Source of the DNA: a virus
Direction: 5' to 3' (one strand)
Virus record (IMG/VR): IMGVR_UViG_3300043438_000397
Span: 1 to 20,910 of that record
DNA length: 20,910 nucleotides
The notes beneath the pieces were generated by a model. It saw only the letters and a list, made by a program, of their open reading frames with translations, searched no databases and was not told the origin of the DNA. The position numbers were made by a program, and so were the translations under genes. Positions within the stretch are counted from its first letter, which is position 1. Every line of letters begins with the position of its first letter. This document shows, piece by piece, positions 1-7,385 of the stretch.

Positions 1-1295
1 CCAGCTTTTTGTGTCAGGCGAACATCTTTGCCTTCAAATTGATCGCTCACTCCAACATCACTTGGTCCGAGATTGCTCATGGTCATTCTCACCTTGTCTT
101 CAACTTTGACCCATCTTGATCCGTTGTATCTAAACAACCTATAAGGGAAGTAATCTTTACGTAGACAGAATTGACCATCTGCAGGAGCTATCGGAAAGGC
201 TATACCGGCTGTGAATGGCGCACCGTTTGGAGGAACTCCGCCGCCTACTAGGTATCCGTTATAACCAGATACTTCTGATGATAACAGAGCAGTGGCAGCA
301 GTGGCCCCTACATATACGGGAGTACCATCGGTGTTGTACAAGAGATTGCCGTCTTCATCAGTGGCCTGAGTTTCTAGACTAGCGTCTAATTGACTGGTAT
401 CTGCGCTGACTAATACCGGCAATTGATTTTCATCCACTGTCAACGTGTAAAACTGTGTGGTATCCGAGCCGCTTCTCGGAGCATCTGCTTCAGCCTGATC
501 GAGAACTGCCTGAGTGATCTGCATTTCTTTTTCGTAGGTGCTCATTATGTTTCGTAGGCTGTCGGCTAGTTCATAATAGACAGCATTAGGAGGCGCAACT
601 CCGGTAACTTCTTGTAGCACTGTATAATGTTTTCCATCCAGTCCAGTAACAACATCGCCTGGATAGTAGGTCACAGCTGCATTGTATGTGCCAACCATTG
701 CATCTTTGTTGGCAACTTGATCTAGTATTTCTTTGAATTCTTGACTGTCAACCAGTGGTTTACATTTGGCACGATATAGATGCGGATACCAAGTAACTGA
801 AAATCCTTCCGCGGCTCGATTTACTTCCTCAATCACATAGAATCTTTTTAGAGCAAATTGAAAATCATTGAGAGCATGATCGTCTTTGAGATGTGGCAGT
901 TCAATAACATCCCCACTGATCAATTTACGACCTAATTTTTCAATAGTATCGTTGATGTGAAAGGTTATAAAAACTGTGTCGTTTTGTAAAAATAATCCAA
1001 ACTGACTGAGATTGAAATCTAGATCTTGTAGACTGTACACACCTCGCATTACGTAAATGTCGGGATCGTATTTGCGATCTCTATTTTCTAGGAACAGCAA
1101 ATCCTGTATCTGTGTAGGATCGCTTGTGTTATACACGGGTAGAGTAGGCGAGGCTGGATTACCTGTAGATCCGGGTCCTAGATATCGATGTATAAAAACA
1201 TCAGTACCTCCAACCTGGAACATTTCCCAGATATTTTTATCTATAAATTTATAATCATTGCCCTTTTCGGGACGGTAAAGACTTAGTCTTGGCAT
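1..1295 (-). CDS. gp14: gp14-like neck protein, C-terminus cut by window edge
   Basis: An open frame of 431 codons starts with ATG at 1295 (minus) and runs off the window at position 1 without a stop. The central part (about residues 75-190) has the layout of the T4 gp14 neck protein: a QFGLFLQNDTVFITFHIND segment resembles the T4 pattern in which an FG.Q..DEVTLSI motif is followed by a 'GRK...GD.I..P' motif and a short beta-rich domain. T4 gp14 closes the filled head and joins it to the tail. At 431+ residues it is much longer than T4 gp14 (256 aa). The extra C-terminal part contains a 'PADGQ...YNGSRWVKV' module that also occurs in the sheath protein here. Start chosen because the first codon follows a minus-strand TAAATA box at 1303-1308; no Shine-Dalgarno is present. 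It is divergent from the gp13-like gene. The family call rests on motif memory, so it is moderate. Confidence 0.55.
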   Translation of the reverse strand, partial: MPRLSLYRPEKGNDYKFIDKNIWEMFQVGGTDVFIHRYLGPGSTGNPASPTLPVYNTSDPTQIQDLLFLENRDRKYDPDIYVMRGVYSLQDLDFNLSQFGLFLQNDTVFITFHINDTIEKLGRKLISGDVIELPHLKDDHALNDFQFALKRFYVIEEVNRAAEGFSVTWYPHLYRAKCKPLVDSQEFKEILDQVANKDAMVGTYNAAVTYYPGDVVTGLDGKHYTVLQEVTGVAPPNAVYYELADSLRNIMSTYEKEMQITQAVLDQAEADAPRSGSDTTQFYTLTVDENQLPVLVSADTSQLDASLETQATDEDGNLLYNTDGTPVYVGATAATALLSSEVSGYNGYLVGGGVPPNGAPFTAGIAFPIAPADGQFCLRKDYFPYRLFRYNGSRWVKVEDKVRMTMSNLGPSDVGVSDQFEGKDVRLTQKA

Positions 1296-1302
1296 AGTAG
1301 TA

Positions 1303-1308
1303 TATTTA
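1303..1308 (-). promoter_or_regulatory. late-promoter core for the gp14-like gene
   Basis: The minus-strand reading is GGTAAATATA, a match to the T4-type late promoter core (TATAAATA). It ends 7 nt before the ATG at 1295. This is the only minus-strand or plus-strand ATG-proximal box here with a 7-nt rather than 5-nt gap. It sits back to back with the plus-strand box at 1317-1323 in a 33-bp intergenic gap. Confidence 0.5.
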
Positions 1309-1316
1309 CCGCTACG

Positions 1317-1323
1317 ATAAATA
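1317..1323 (+). promoter_or_regulatory. late promoter core ATAAATA for the gp13-like gene
   Basis: ATAAATA ends 5 nt before the ATG at 1329. T4 late transcripts start about 5-7 nt after this element, so the predicted RNA would begin at or next to the start codon. No Shine-Dalgarno sequence lies between. The 14-mer TAAATAACAGTATG is repeated exactly in front of the gp17 gene. Confidence 0.65.
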
Positions 1324-1328
1324 ACAGT

Positions 1329-2087
1329 ATGAGCCAAATAGACCAATCCAAGCAAGAAGTTTTTAGTTATTGCAAAGCCATGCTGGGCGACGGCATGATT
1401 GATGTAGAACTAGATCCCGTACATTACGAAACTGCACTAAACAGAGCATTAGGCGTGTTTCGACAGCGTTCAGACAATGCTGTTGAAGAAAGTTATGCGT
1501 TTTTAACACTGAGAGAAAACCAGCAAGAATATATTTTGCCAAAAGAAGTACAACAGGTGCGACAGATATTTCGTAGATCAGTTGGTTCAAGAAGCGGCAA
1601 CGGCACAGGCGGCACAGTATTTGAGCCATTCAACATGGCCTATACCAACACCTATTTGTTGAGTTCAACAAATATGGGAGGACTACTGACCTACGAATTG
1701 TTCAGTGGTTATCAAGAATTAGTGGGCAAGATGTTTGGATCTTTCATCAATTTTACTTGGCAACCGCAGAGTCGCAAGATAATGATTCAACAGCGTCCTA
1801 GAGGCGACGAAGAAGTAATGTTATGGGTCTATAACACCAAGCCAGATTTTGCCATCATTGACGATACCTATGCTGGACAATGGATCAAAGATTATAGTTT
1901 GGCCAACTGCAAGATGATGCTAGGACAAGCCCGTGAAAAGTTTGCTCAAATTGCTGGACCTCAAGGCGGAAGCAGCCTAAACGGTGCAGCAATGAAAGCA
2001 GAAGCCACGGCTGAAATTGAAAAACTCACAGATGATTTGATAAAATTAGTACCAGGCGGCCAGGGATATACTTTTATTATAGGTTGA
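1329..2087 (+). CDS. gp13: gp13-like neck protein
   Basis: The 252-aa product resembles the gp13 neck protein of T4-like phages, which with gp14 forms the head-to-tail connector collar after DNA packaging. The N-terminus shows the family pattern of a short helix, then 'I.VELDP.HYE.ALNRAL..FRQRS' (about residues 24-47), then a beta segment ending in 'YILPKEVQQVRQIFRR' (about 67-83). The rest is mixed alpha/beta and ends in a Gly-rich tail; there is no signal peptide or membrane segment. T4 gp13 is about 309 aa, so this is a compact version. It pairs with the divergent gp14-like gene. The start is fixed by the late box 5 nt upstream. Its TGA stop (2085-2087) overlaps the -35 hexamer of the next gene's predicted promoter. 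Identification is from motif resemblance only. Confidence 0.6.
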   Translation: MSQIDQSKQEVFSYCKAMLGDGMIDVELDPVHYETALNRALGVFRQRSDNAVEESYAFLTLRENQQEYILPKEVQQVRQIFRRSVGSRSGNGTGGTVFEPFNMAYTNTYLLSSTNMGGLLTYELFSGYQELVGKMFGSFINFTWQPQSRKIMIQQRPRGDEEVMLWVYNTKPDFAIIDDTYAGQWIKDYSLANCKMMLGQAREKFAQIAGPQGGSSLNGAAMKAEATAEIEKLTDDLIKLVPGGQGYTFIIG

Positions 2088-2112
2088 CCGCAGCAATATT
2101 CTCCTGTATACT
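2084..2112 (+). promoter_or_regulatory. sigma70-like early promoter for the dNMP kinase
   Basis: TTGACC (2084-2089), a 17-bp spacer and TATACT (2107-2112) form a near-consensus host-type promoter. The predicted start is about 2118-2120, giving a leader of only about 14 nt that carries GGAG. The -35 overlaps the stop codon of the gp13-like gene. The same -35 hexamer and the same spacing occur in front of gp32. Confidence 0.65.
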
Positions 2113-2132
2113 TTATACAGTTGGAGAATATT
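2095..2132 (+). promoter_or_regulatory. hairpin that buries the kinase Shine-Dalgarno
   Basis: AATATTCTCC (2095-2104) is exactly complementary to GGAGAATATT (2123-2132). Inside it, TGTATA (2105-2110) pairs with TATACA (2114-2119), leaving a CTT loop and a 3-nt bulge. The stem holds about 16 base pairs and its 3' arm contains the Shine-Dalgarno GGAG (2123-2126), ending one base before the ATG at 2133. RNA reading through from the upstream late gene would form it. RNA starting at the internal promoter near 2119 would lack the 5' arm. Confidence 0.75.
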
Positions 2133-2789
2133 ATGATTATTGGAATTTGCGGTTTTATTGGCTCAGGAAAAGACACAGTTGCAGACTACCTAGTGAATTT
2201 TCACGAGTTCCGTAGAGAAAGTTTTGCATCAACTCTTAAAGATGCAGTGGCAGCAGTTTTTGGCTGGGATCGAGTCATGCTCGAAGGCCGTACCAAAGAA
2301 GCTAGAGAATGGCGCGAGCAGGTTGATCCATGGTGGGCCGCTAGACTTGATATGCCTACATTGACTCCGAGATGGGTGTTGCAATACTGGGGTACTGAAG
2401 TTTGTCGTAAGGCATTCCACGATGATATCTGGATTTCTAGCCTAGAAAACAAACTGCGTAACAGTCGAGATAATATTGTTATTTCAGATTGCAGATTCCC
2501 CAATGAAATTGAATCACTAAAACGTGCAGGAGGCAGCATTGTTTGGGTACAAAGAGGCATACTGCCTACCTGGTATGCAGATGCAGTTAGTGCTAATCAA
2601 GGCAACAATGTGGGATTGAATGCCATGAAAATGCGCAAGATACACGCCAGCGAGTGGGCTTGGCTAGGTAGTGATTTTGATGTGGTCATTGACAACAACA
2701 GTACTATTGATGATCTTTACAGACAGTCAGCCAGTCTAGTAGTCAGCGACAAGATCGCCCTGTCGCCAAGTGATTCCTTCTTTGCCTAG
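2133..2789 (+). CDS. gp1: deoxynucleoside monophosphate kinase (T4 gp1-like)
   Basis: The 218-aa product has a P-loop near the N-terminus (GFIGSGKDT, residues 7-15) followed by the dNMP-kinase-type 'ESFASTLKDAVAAVFGW' segment, a 'LQYWGTEVCRK..HDDIW' segment (about 84-100) and 'VISDCRFPNE' (about 116-125). These match the T4 gp1/phage deoxynucleotide monophosphate kinase family, which phosphorylates dNMPs to dNDPs to supply phage DNA synthesis. The usual family length is 220-250 aa. ATG 2133 is chosen over an in-frame TTG at 2121 because GGAG (2123-2126) lies 6 nt upstream of it, inside the would-be longer coding part. An early-function gene is thus embedded among late structural genes, with its own sigma70-like promoter and an SD-masking hairpin. 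Its last 54 nt overlap the convergent HNH-like gene. Confidence 0.85.
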   Translation: MIIGICGFIGSGKDTVADYLVNFHEFRRESFASTLKDAVAAVFGWDRVMLEGRTKEAREWREQVDPWWAARLDMPTLTPRWVLQYWGTEVCRKAFHDDIWISSLENKLRNSRDNIVISDCRFPNEIESLKRAGGSIVWVQRGILPTWYADAVSANQGNNVGLNAMKMRKIHASEWAWLGSDFDVVIDNNSTIDDLYRQSASLVVSDKIALSPSDSFFA

Positions 2790-3071
2790 TATTTGAGCAC
2801 AGTTTGAACACACAGTTTTTAAATTGTTATGACGACAGTTGTCTAGATTGCCGTCCATATGAAATACTTTAAAAACTTCTTTGTGGGCGCAACGAAATCC
2901 ACATTTGTCGCATTGATTTTTAATTCGATACCCGGAGCGATACCATCTAGGAATACCAAAACCTAGACCATTAGCCATGCAGATTTCGCACAGGCTTCGA
3001 TAATAGATCTTGTTGTTCTTTTTATAGTTAACAGCACGGGGTCTAGAACCGCATTTACACAAAGGTCTCAT
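2736..3071 (-). CDS. HNH-type zinc-binding protein, possible endonuclease
   Basis: The 111-aa protein is rich in paired cysteines: CKC near residue 5, CEIC (about 28-31), CDKCGF (about 54-59) and C..C near residue 90. The C-terminal half reads 'FHMDGNLDNCRHNNLKTVCSNC', the beta-beta-alpha-metal core of HNH nucleases, in which the H-DGN...NNL..LC..C pattern carries the catalytic and zinc residues. A canonical 'HH' doublet is replaced by FH, so activity is uncertain. Such small free-standing HNH genes in T4-like phages are often mobile nicking enzymes. The gene runs against its neighbours and overlaps the kinase 3' end by 54 nt. That it is real is supported by its cysteine pattern and by a TAAATA box exactly 5 nt before its ATG. 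It could also be a zinc-ribbon DNA-binding protein. Confidence 0.7.
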   Translation of the reverse strand: MRPLCKCGSRPRAVNYKKNNKIYYRSLCEICMANGLGFGIPRWYRSGYRIKNQCDKCGFRCAHKEVFKVFHMDGNLDNCRHNNLKTVCSNCAQILGKEGITWRQGDLVADY

Positions 3072-3076
3072 ATAGT

Positions 3077-3082
3077 TATTTA
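3077..3082 (-). promoter_or_regulatory. late promoter core for the HNH-like gene
   Basis: The minus strand reads TTAAATAA with TAAATA ending 5 nt before the ATG at 3071, the same spacing as at the plus-strand late genes. No Shine-Dalgarno sequence is present, so a leaderless mRNA is predicted. Confidence 0.55.
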
Positions 3083-3146
3083 AAAGAAGTAAGCCTTTTC
3101 AGCCCCTTTGCCATCTTGTATATCCTGGGGTTTTTTTGTGATGGCG

Positions 3147-3153
3147 CTAAATA
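3147..3153 (+). promoter_or_regulatory. late promoter core CTAAATA for the sheath gene
   Basis: CTAAATA lies 34 nt upstream of the sheath ATG. A start about 5-7 nt downstream gives a leader of roughly 29 nt that holds a clear Shine-Dalgarno AGGAGA (3175-3180), 7 nt before ATG 3188. The abundant sheath thus has a proper leader, unlike most late genes in this window. Confidence 0.6.
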
Positions 3154-3187
3154 ATAGTACATTGATTTAACCCTAGGAGACAGTCGA

Positions 3188-6100
3188 ATGGCACTAACAT
3201 CACCAGGCGTAGAAGTACAAGTAATTGACGAGAGTTTTTATACTCCAGCTGAACCAGGTACGGTTCCGTTAATTGTTGTAGCCACTGCTGAAAACAAAAT
3301 AAACGGAGCTGGCACAGGCACAGCTTCAGGTACCACTGCAGCCAATGCAGGCAAGGTATTCAAAATGACCAGTCAACGAGAACTTGTTGACACATTTGGT
3401 TCACCGTTCTTTGAAAAGACAGTATCGGCTAGTCCTATACACGGTGGCGAAAGAAACGAATACGGTCTACTAGCTGCTTACAGCTTGTTGGGCGTTTCAA
3501 ATTCTGCATTTATCCTACGTGCAGATATCAACCTAAATGAATTAGAAGGTCAAACAGATGCACCGGGAGCGGATCCAGCTGACGGCAAGTGGTGGGTAGA
3601 CACACAAACTACTACTTGGGGAATCAACGAATGGAATGGCTTGGCATTAGCAGACAGCGGTCAAAAATTTACTGCTAAAACCCCATTGGTACTCACAGAC
3701 GCTGATCTTGACAACATCAACAGCAATGCTCCAAAAACATCGGTAGGCACAATAGGTGATTATGCTGTGGTGTTTCAAACAGCCGCAGGCGACGGAACAT
3801 TTTTAGCTGATGATGAACTGGTAAGAATGTACTACAAGAGTGCAGGCAATGCCACTGCTGGTATCACAGCCGGTACATGGGTACTAGTTGGTAGTCCTAA
3901 CTGGACAGCTAGTCATCCCACAGCATTCAGTTCTGCAGCAGTGACTGGTACATTATCAGGTACATTGATTATCAATGACGTAAGCATCACAGTGGGTGTT
4001 AGTCTTGCTGCCTGTCTTTCCAGCATCAATACTCTAATGAACGGCAGCGGTATCACAGCCACTGTCAGCAACAACAGATTGTATCTATACAGCGACGGTA
4101 CTTCCACAGCCACAGACGGTGATTCCACTGCGACCGCAGGCGGAACAGGTAGTATTGTTATCAGTGGAACAGCACTGGGTACTGGTACTGGTAAATTGAA
4201 CATTGTTGCCGGCACATATATGTGCCCAGTACTTGCCCAACAACCACACACCAGCATACCGTTGTTTAAGAGATCAGATTTTGGATCTACTGTAAATGCT
4301 CGTCCTACAGGTTCTGTATGGTTAAAAACAACTGAGCCAAACAACGGATCTCGTTGGAGAGTAAAACGTTACAATCAAACTACTGATTCGTGGATGGCTA
4401 ATGAAGCACCCCTGTATGCAACCCCGCACTCTGCACTATACTTTCTAGATAAATCCGGTGGCGGCGCAAATCTTCCTAAAGATGCATTATTTGTACAAAC
4501 AAATGCTAGAGAAGATGCAGGATCATATTCTGCTACCACTGGGGCAGTGAATGGTTTTGATGCCATGGATGAAACATTGGCTACTACTACATTTAGATTG
4601 TGGAAAAGAGCAGCCAGCGGCACAACTGCAATTAAATCTAAAATTGTTACTACAGGCACACTGAGTGCAATATCAAGAACTTTCACAATCAAACAGTCAA
4701 TTGTTGGCGATGCGGCACTAAGTGCAGCAAGTACATTTACATTTACAGCAGCAGCTACAGCCGATGATGCATTCACTATTGCAGGATTGATTAATGGTGC
4801 TAACTATGTTGACAGTGCTGGCGATGCTATCACAAATAATGTAGTGGCCAGTGTTACTACCAATAACGAATTGGTACTCACACACAAGACAGGTGGCGAC
4901 ATTAGACTAACTGATGTCACAGGCACTTGTATTGGTACATTGTTTGCAGCCTACAATCTAGCAACAGGTGCTGGAACTAGTAATTTCTATGCATTGTCAA
5001 GTGGGTTGGCCACAGGTGCACCAGAAAGTTATTTGGCTTCTTTGTGGATCCCACTGGTCAATGATGTGTTTGCCGCTACCCCAGATGCTCCATTAGAAGA
5101 ACCAGCAGATGGTCAACTATGGTATAATCCTGCGTTTGGCGATGTGGATCTAATGATACACAATGGCACAACCTGGGTAGGTTATCAAAACTTTACAGGA
5201 TACACTGGTACTGATCCTGAAGGGCCGATTGTATCTGCTTCAATGCCAGAAACACAAACTGACAGTACTGCACTAGTCAGCGGTGACATTTGGATCAGCA
5301 CAGCTGATCTAGAAAATTTCCCAAGCATATACAAATTCAATCCTGATGCAGGTACAAAACTTGCACAAAAATGGGTATTAGTTGACAAGACTGATCAAAC
5401 TACAGAAGAAGGTGTTTTATTTGCAGATGCTCGTGCAGGTACTACCGGTGGATCAGCTACTGCTGCACCCACTGGATCAATCAAAGACTTGTTGACCAAC
5501 AACTTCTTAGATCCAGACTCGCCAGATCCAGATCTATATCCCAAGGGTATGTTGCTATGGAACCTACGTAGAAGTGGTGGAAATGTCAAGAAATACAACA
5601 ATGGTTATATTGACACCACAGCAGACAACGAAAGACAATCTGGATCACCTAGTATGGAAGCATACTGGCCAGATCGTTGGACCACAGCTAGTCCTAACAA
5701 TGAAGATGGTTCAGGCAGCTTTGGTCGCAAGGCACAAAGATCAGCTGTGGTTGCTGCACTAAAGAGTGCTATTGACACCAGCGAAGAAGCACGTGACGAA
5801 GAACGCAGAAACTTCAATATAATTGCTTGCCCTGGATATCCAGAAGCACTTAGCAATTTGATCAACTTGAATCTGGATCGCAAGGTCACAGCTTTTGTGG
5901 TTGGCGATACACCATTGCGTCTAAAGAGCGATGCAACAAGCCTAACAACCTGGGGTACCAACGCTAACCTAGCACTGGACAACGGAGACAACGGTATTGT
6001 TACCTATGACGAATATGCAGCGGTTTATTATCCAAATGGATTTACCACTGATCTTACAGGTGCTAACGCTGTGGTTCCGGCCAGTCACATGATGCTGAGA

Positions 6101-6658
6101 ACTATTGCTCTAAGCGACCAAGTGAGCTTCCCTTGGTTTGCACCGGCAGGAACACGTCGTGGCGGTATTACCAATGCCACAGCAGTGGGATACATTGATT
6201 CGTTGACAGGTGAATTCCAAAGCGTTGCCCTAAACAACGGACAGCGTGACACACTGTATGATCTAAAAGTCAATCCAATTCCGTTCTTTGTAGGCACAGG
6301 ATTGGTAGCTTATGGTCAAAAGACTCGTGCAAGAAATGCATCATCACTGGATCGTATCAATGTGGCACGTCTAGTTGTATATCTACGCAGTCAGTTGACA
6401 AAACTAGCTCGTCCATATATCTTTGAGCCAAACGATTCTATCACTCGTGATGAAATTAAACAAGCTGTAGAAAGTTTGATGCTAGAACTAGTAGGTCTAA
6501 GAGCTATCTATGACTTTGCAGTAGTATGCGACGAAACCAACAACACACCAAGTAGAATTGATCGTAATGAATTATATGTAGATGTTGCCATTGAGCCAAC
6601 CAAGGCCGTTGAATTTATTTACATACCATTGCGTCTCAAGAACACAGGTGAGATTTAA
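3188..6658 (+). CDS. gp18: contractile tail sheath protein, giant form
   Basis: The N-terminus (SPGVEVQVIDESFYTPAEPG) is the hallmark of cyanophage/pelagiphage-type gp18. The C-terminal 280 residues, from about 873, carry the conserved sheath core: 'FNIIACPGYPEAL', 'VGDTPLRL', 'FPWFAPAGTRRG', 'DLKVNPIPFFVGTGLVAYGQKTR' in pieces, 'RLVVYLRSQL', and the closing 'VEFIYIPLRLKN'. Sheath subunits stack around the tube and contract to drive it into the cell. At 1156 aa it far exceeds T4 gp18 (659 aa). The excess lies between residues 125 and 870: four 'PADG..W...YNG..W' modules (about 129-154, 370-400, 637-665, 696-725) and two Thr/Ala/Ser-rich beta domains resembling flagellin-hook-IN repeats (about 240-345 and 480-600). 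These probably decorate the tail exterior. Start set by AGGAGA 7 nt upstream. Confidence 0.93.
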   Translation: MALTSPGVEVQVIDESFYTPAEPGTVPLIVVATAENKINGAGTGTASGTTAANAGKVFKMTSQRELVDTFGSPFFEKTVSASPIHGGERNEYGLLAAYSLLGVSNSAFILRADINLNELEGQTDAPGADPADGKWWVDTQTTTWGINEWNGLALADSGQKFTAKTPLVLTDADLDNINSNAPKTSVGTIGDYAVVFQTAAGDGTFLADDELVRMYYKSAGNATAGITAGTWVLVGSPNWTASHPTAFSSAAVTGTLSGTLIINDVSITVGVSLAACLSSINTLMNGSGITATVSNNRLYLYSDGTSTATDGDSTATAGGTGSIVISGTALGTGTGKLNIVAGTYMCPVLAQQPHTSIPLFKRSDFGSTVNARPTGSVWLKTTEPNNGSRWRVKRYNQTTDSWMANEAPLYATPHSALYFLDKSGGGANLPKDALFVQTNAREDAGSYSATTGAVNGFDAMDETLATTTFRLWKRAASGTTAIKSKIVTTGTLSAISRTFTIKQSIVGDAALSAASTFTFTAAATADDAFTIAGLINGANYVDSAGDAITNNVVASVTTNNELVLTHKTGGDIRLTDVTGTCIGTLFAAYNLATGAGTSNFYALSSGLATGAPESYLASLWIPLVNDVFAATPDAPLEEPADGQLWYNPAFGDVDLMIHNGTTWVGYQNFTGYTGTDPEGPIVSASMPETQTDSTALVSGDIWISTADLENFPSIYKFNPDAGTKLAQKWVLVDKTDQTTEEGVLFADARAGTTGGSATAAPTGSIKDLLTNNFLDPDSPDPDLYPKGMLLWNLRRSGGNVKKYNNGYIDTTADNERQSGSPSMEAYWPDRWTTASPNNEDGSGSFGRKAQRSAVVAALKSAIDTSEEARDEERRNFNIIACPGYPEALSNLINLNLDRKVTAFVVGDTPLRLKSDATSLTTWGTNANLALDNGDNGIVTYDEYAAVYYPNGFTTDLTGANAVVPASHMMLRTIALSDQVSFPWFAPAGTRRGGITNATAVGYIDSLTGEFQSVALNNGQRDTLYDLKVNPIPFFVGTGLVAYGQKTRARNASSLDRINVARLVVYLRSQLTKLARPYIFEPNDSITRDEIKQAVESLMLELVGLRAIYDFAVVCDETNNTPSRIDRNELYVDVAIEPTKAVEFIYIPLRLKNTGEI

Positions 6659-6661
6659 TGA

Positions 6662-6668
6662 ATAAATA
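6662..6668 (+). promoter_or_regulatory. late promoter core ATAAATA for the tube gene
   Basis: ATAAATA begins four bases after the sheath stop codon. The predicted leader of about 14 nt contains CGGAG, 9 nt before the ATG at 6689. The tube can therefore be transcribed on its own as well as with the sheath. Confidence 0.6.
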
Positions 6669-6688
6669 CAATATCGGAGCATAAGACA

Positions 6689-7324
6689 ATGGCAATTACA
6701 TCATTAACAAATTACTCGATTAACCCATCTGGTGCTGGTTCAAATACCGGTATGTTGATGCCGAAACTAAAGTATCGCTTCCGTGTTACTTTACTAGGGT
6801 TCGGCACATCGTCTAGTACAGAACTTACCAAGCAGGTTATGGACGTTACTCGACCAAAAGTTTCTTTTGAAGAAATACCAATCGAAATTTACAATTCCAA
6901 GATCAAAATTGCAGGCAAATACACCTGGGAAAATATTACGCTGAACCTCAGAGATGATGCCAGCAGTACTGTTATCAAATTAGTTGGTCAACAGATTCAG
7001 AAGCAGTTTGATTTTCATGAGCAGGCCAGCGCCCGCTCTGGTATTGACTACAAGTTTACCACACGTATCGAAATACTAGACGGCGGCAACGGCGCTGCTG
7101 CTCCAGTAGTTTTAGAAACTTGGGAATGCTATGGATGCTTCTTGCAAAACACTGACTACGGTGATTTGAACTATACAACCAATGAACCAGCCACTGTGGC
7201 TTTGACTATTGTTTATGACAATGCAGCGAACACTCCAGATTCACTTGGTGTTATTGGCGTAGGTACAGCTGGCACAAAGCGATCAGCAGGTAGTGCTCTA
7301 GCAGTAGGTAGCTCAGGTATTTAA
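6689..7324 (+). CDS. gp19: tail tube protein
   Basis: The 211-aa product is a gp19-type tube subunit: the hexamer that stacks into the rigid inner tail tube through which DNA passes. Visible family features are 'KYRFRVTLLGFG' near residue 27, 'QVMDVTRPKVSFEEIPIEIYN' (split by the family's loop), 'YTWENITLNLRDD' and the C-terminal 'ETWECYGCFLQNTDYGDLNY' and 'PATVALTIVYDNA' strands. T4 gp19 is 163 aa; the longer size is typical of marine relatives, and the extra residues are a Gly/Ala/Ser-rich tail. It directly follows the sheath gene and is closed by a strong terminator. GGAG at 6676-6679 supports the start. Confidence 0.9.
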   Translation: MAITSLTNYSINPSGAGSNTGMLMPKLKYRFRVTLLGFGTSSSTELTKQVMDVTRPKVSFEEIPIEIYNSKIKIAGKYTWENITLNLRDDASSTVIKLVGQQIQKQFDFHEQASARSGIDYKFTTRIEILDGGNGAAAPVVLETWECYGCFLQNTDYGDLNYTTNEPATVALTIVYDNAANTPDSLGVIGVGTAGTKRSAGSALAVGSSGI

Positions 7325-7340
7325 TTAATACCGTAACTCT

Positions 7341-7369
7341 AAAAAGCCCGAATTATTCGGGCTTTTTTT
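7341..7369 (+). terminator. intrinsic terminator after the tube gene
   Basis: AAAAAGCCCGAA (7341-7352), a TTA loop and TTCGGGCTTTTT (7356-7367) form a 12-bp stem followed by more T residues. It ends the sheath-tube transcription unit and lies just ahead of the next late promoter box at 7374-7380. Confidence 0.9.
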
Positions 7370-7373
7370 ATGC

Positions 7374-7380
7374 ATAAATA
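7374..7380 (+). promoter_or_regulatory. late promoter core ATAAATA
   Basis: ATAAATA ends 5 nt before ATG 7386 and starts a few bases after the terminator T-tract. No Shine-Dalgarno sequence is present, so a leaderless mRNA is predicted. Confidence 0.65.
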
Positions 7381-7385
7381 ATTGT

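Noticed and set aside
1057-1254. 65-codon plus-strand frame inside the gp14-like gene
   Set aside because: It opposes a 431-codon frame with clear neck-protein features and has an unnatural composition.
3102-3137. Possible terminator with CCCC and GGGG then a T7 run before the sheath gene
   Set aside because: The stem would be only about 4 bp with a loop of over 20 nt; the T-run alone is not enough.
3913-4776. Long minus-strand frames of 143 and 133 codons inside the sheath gene
   Set aside because: They are Val/Ala/Leu/Pro-rich mirror images of the Thr/Ala-rich sheath inserts and lack any promoter box or ribosome site.
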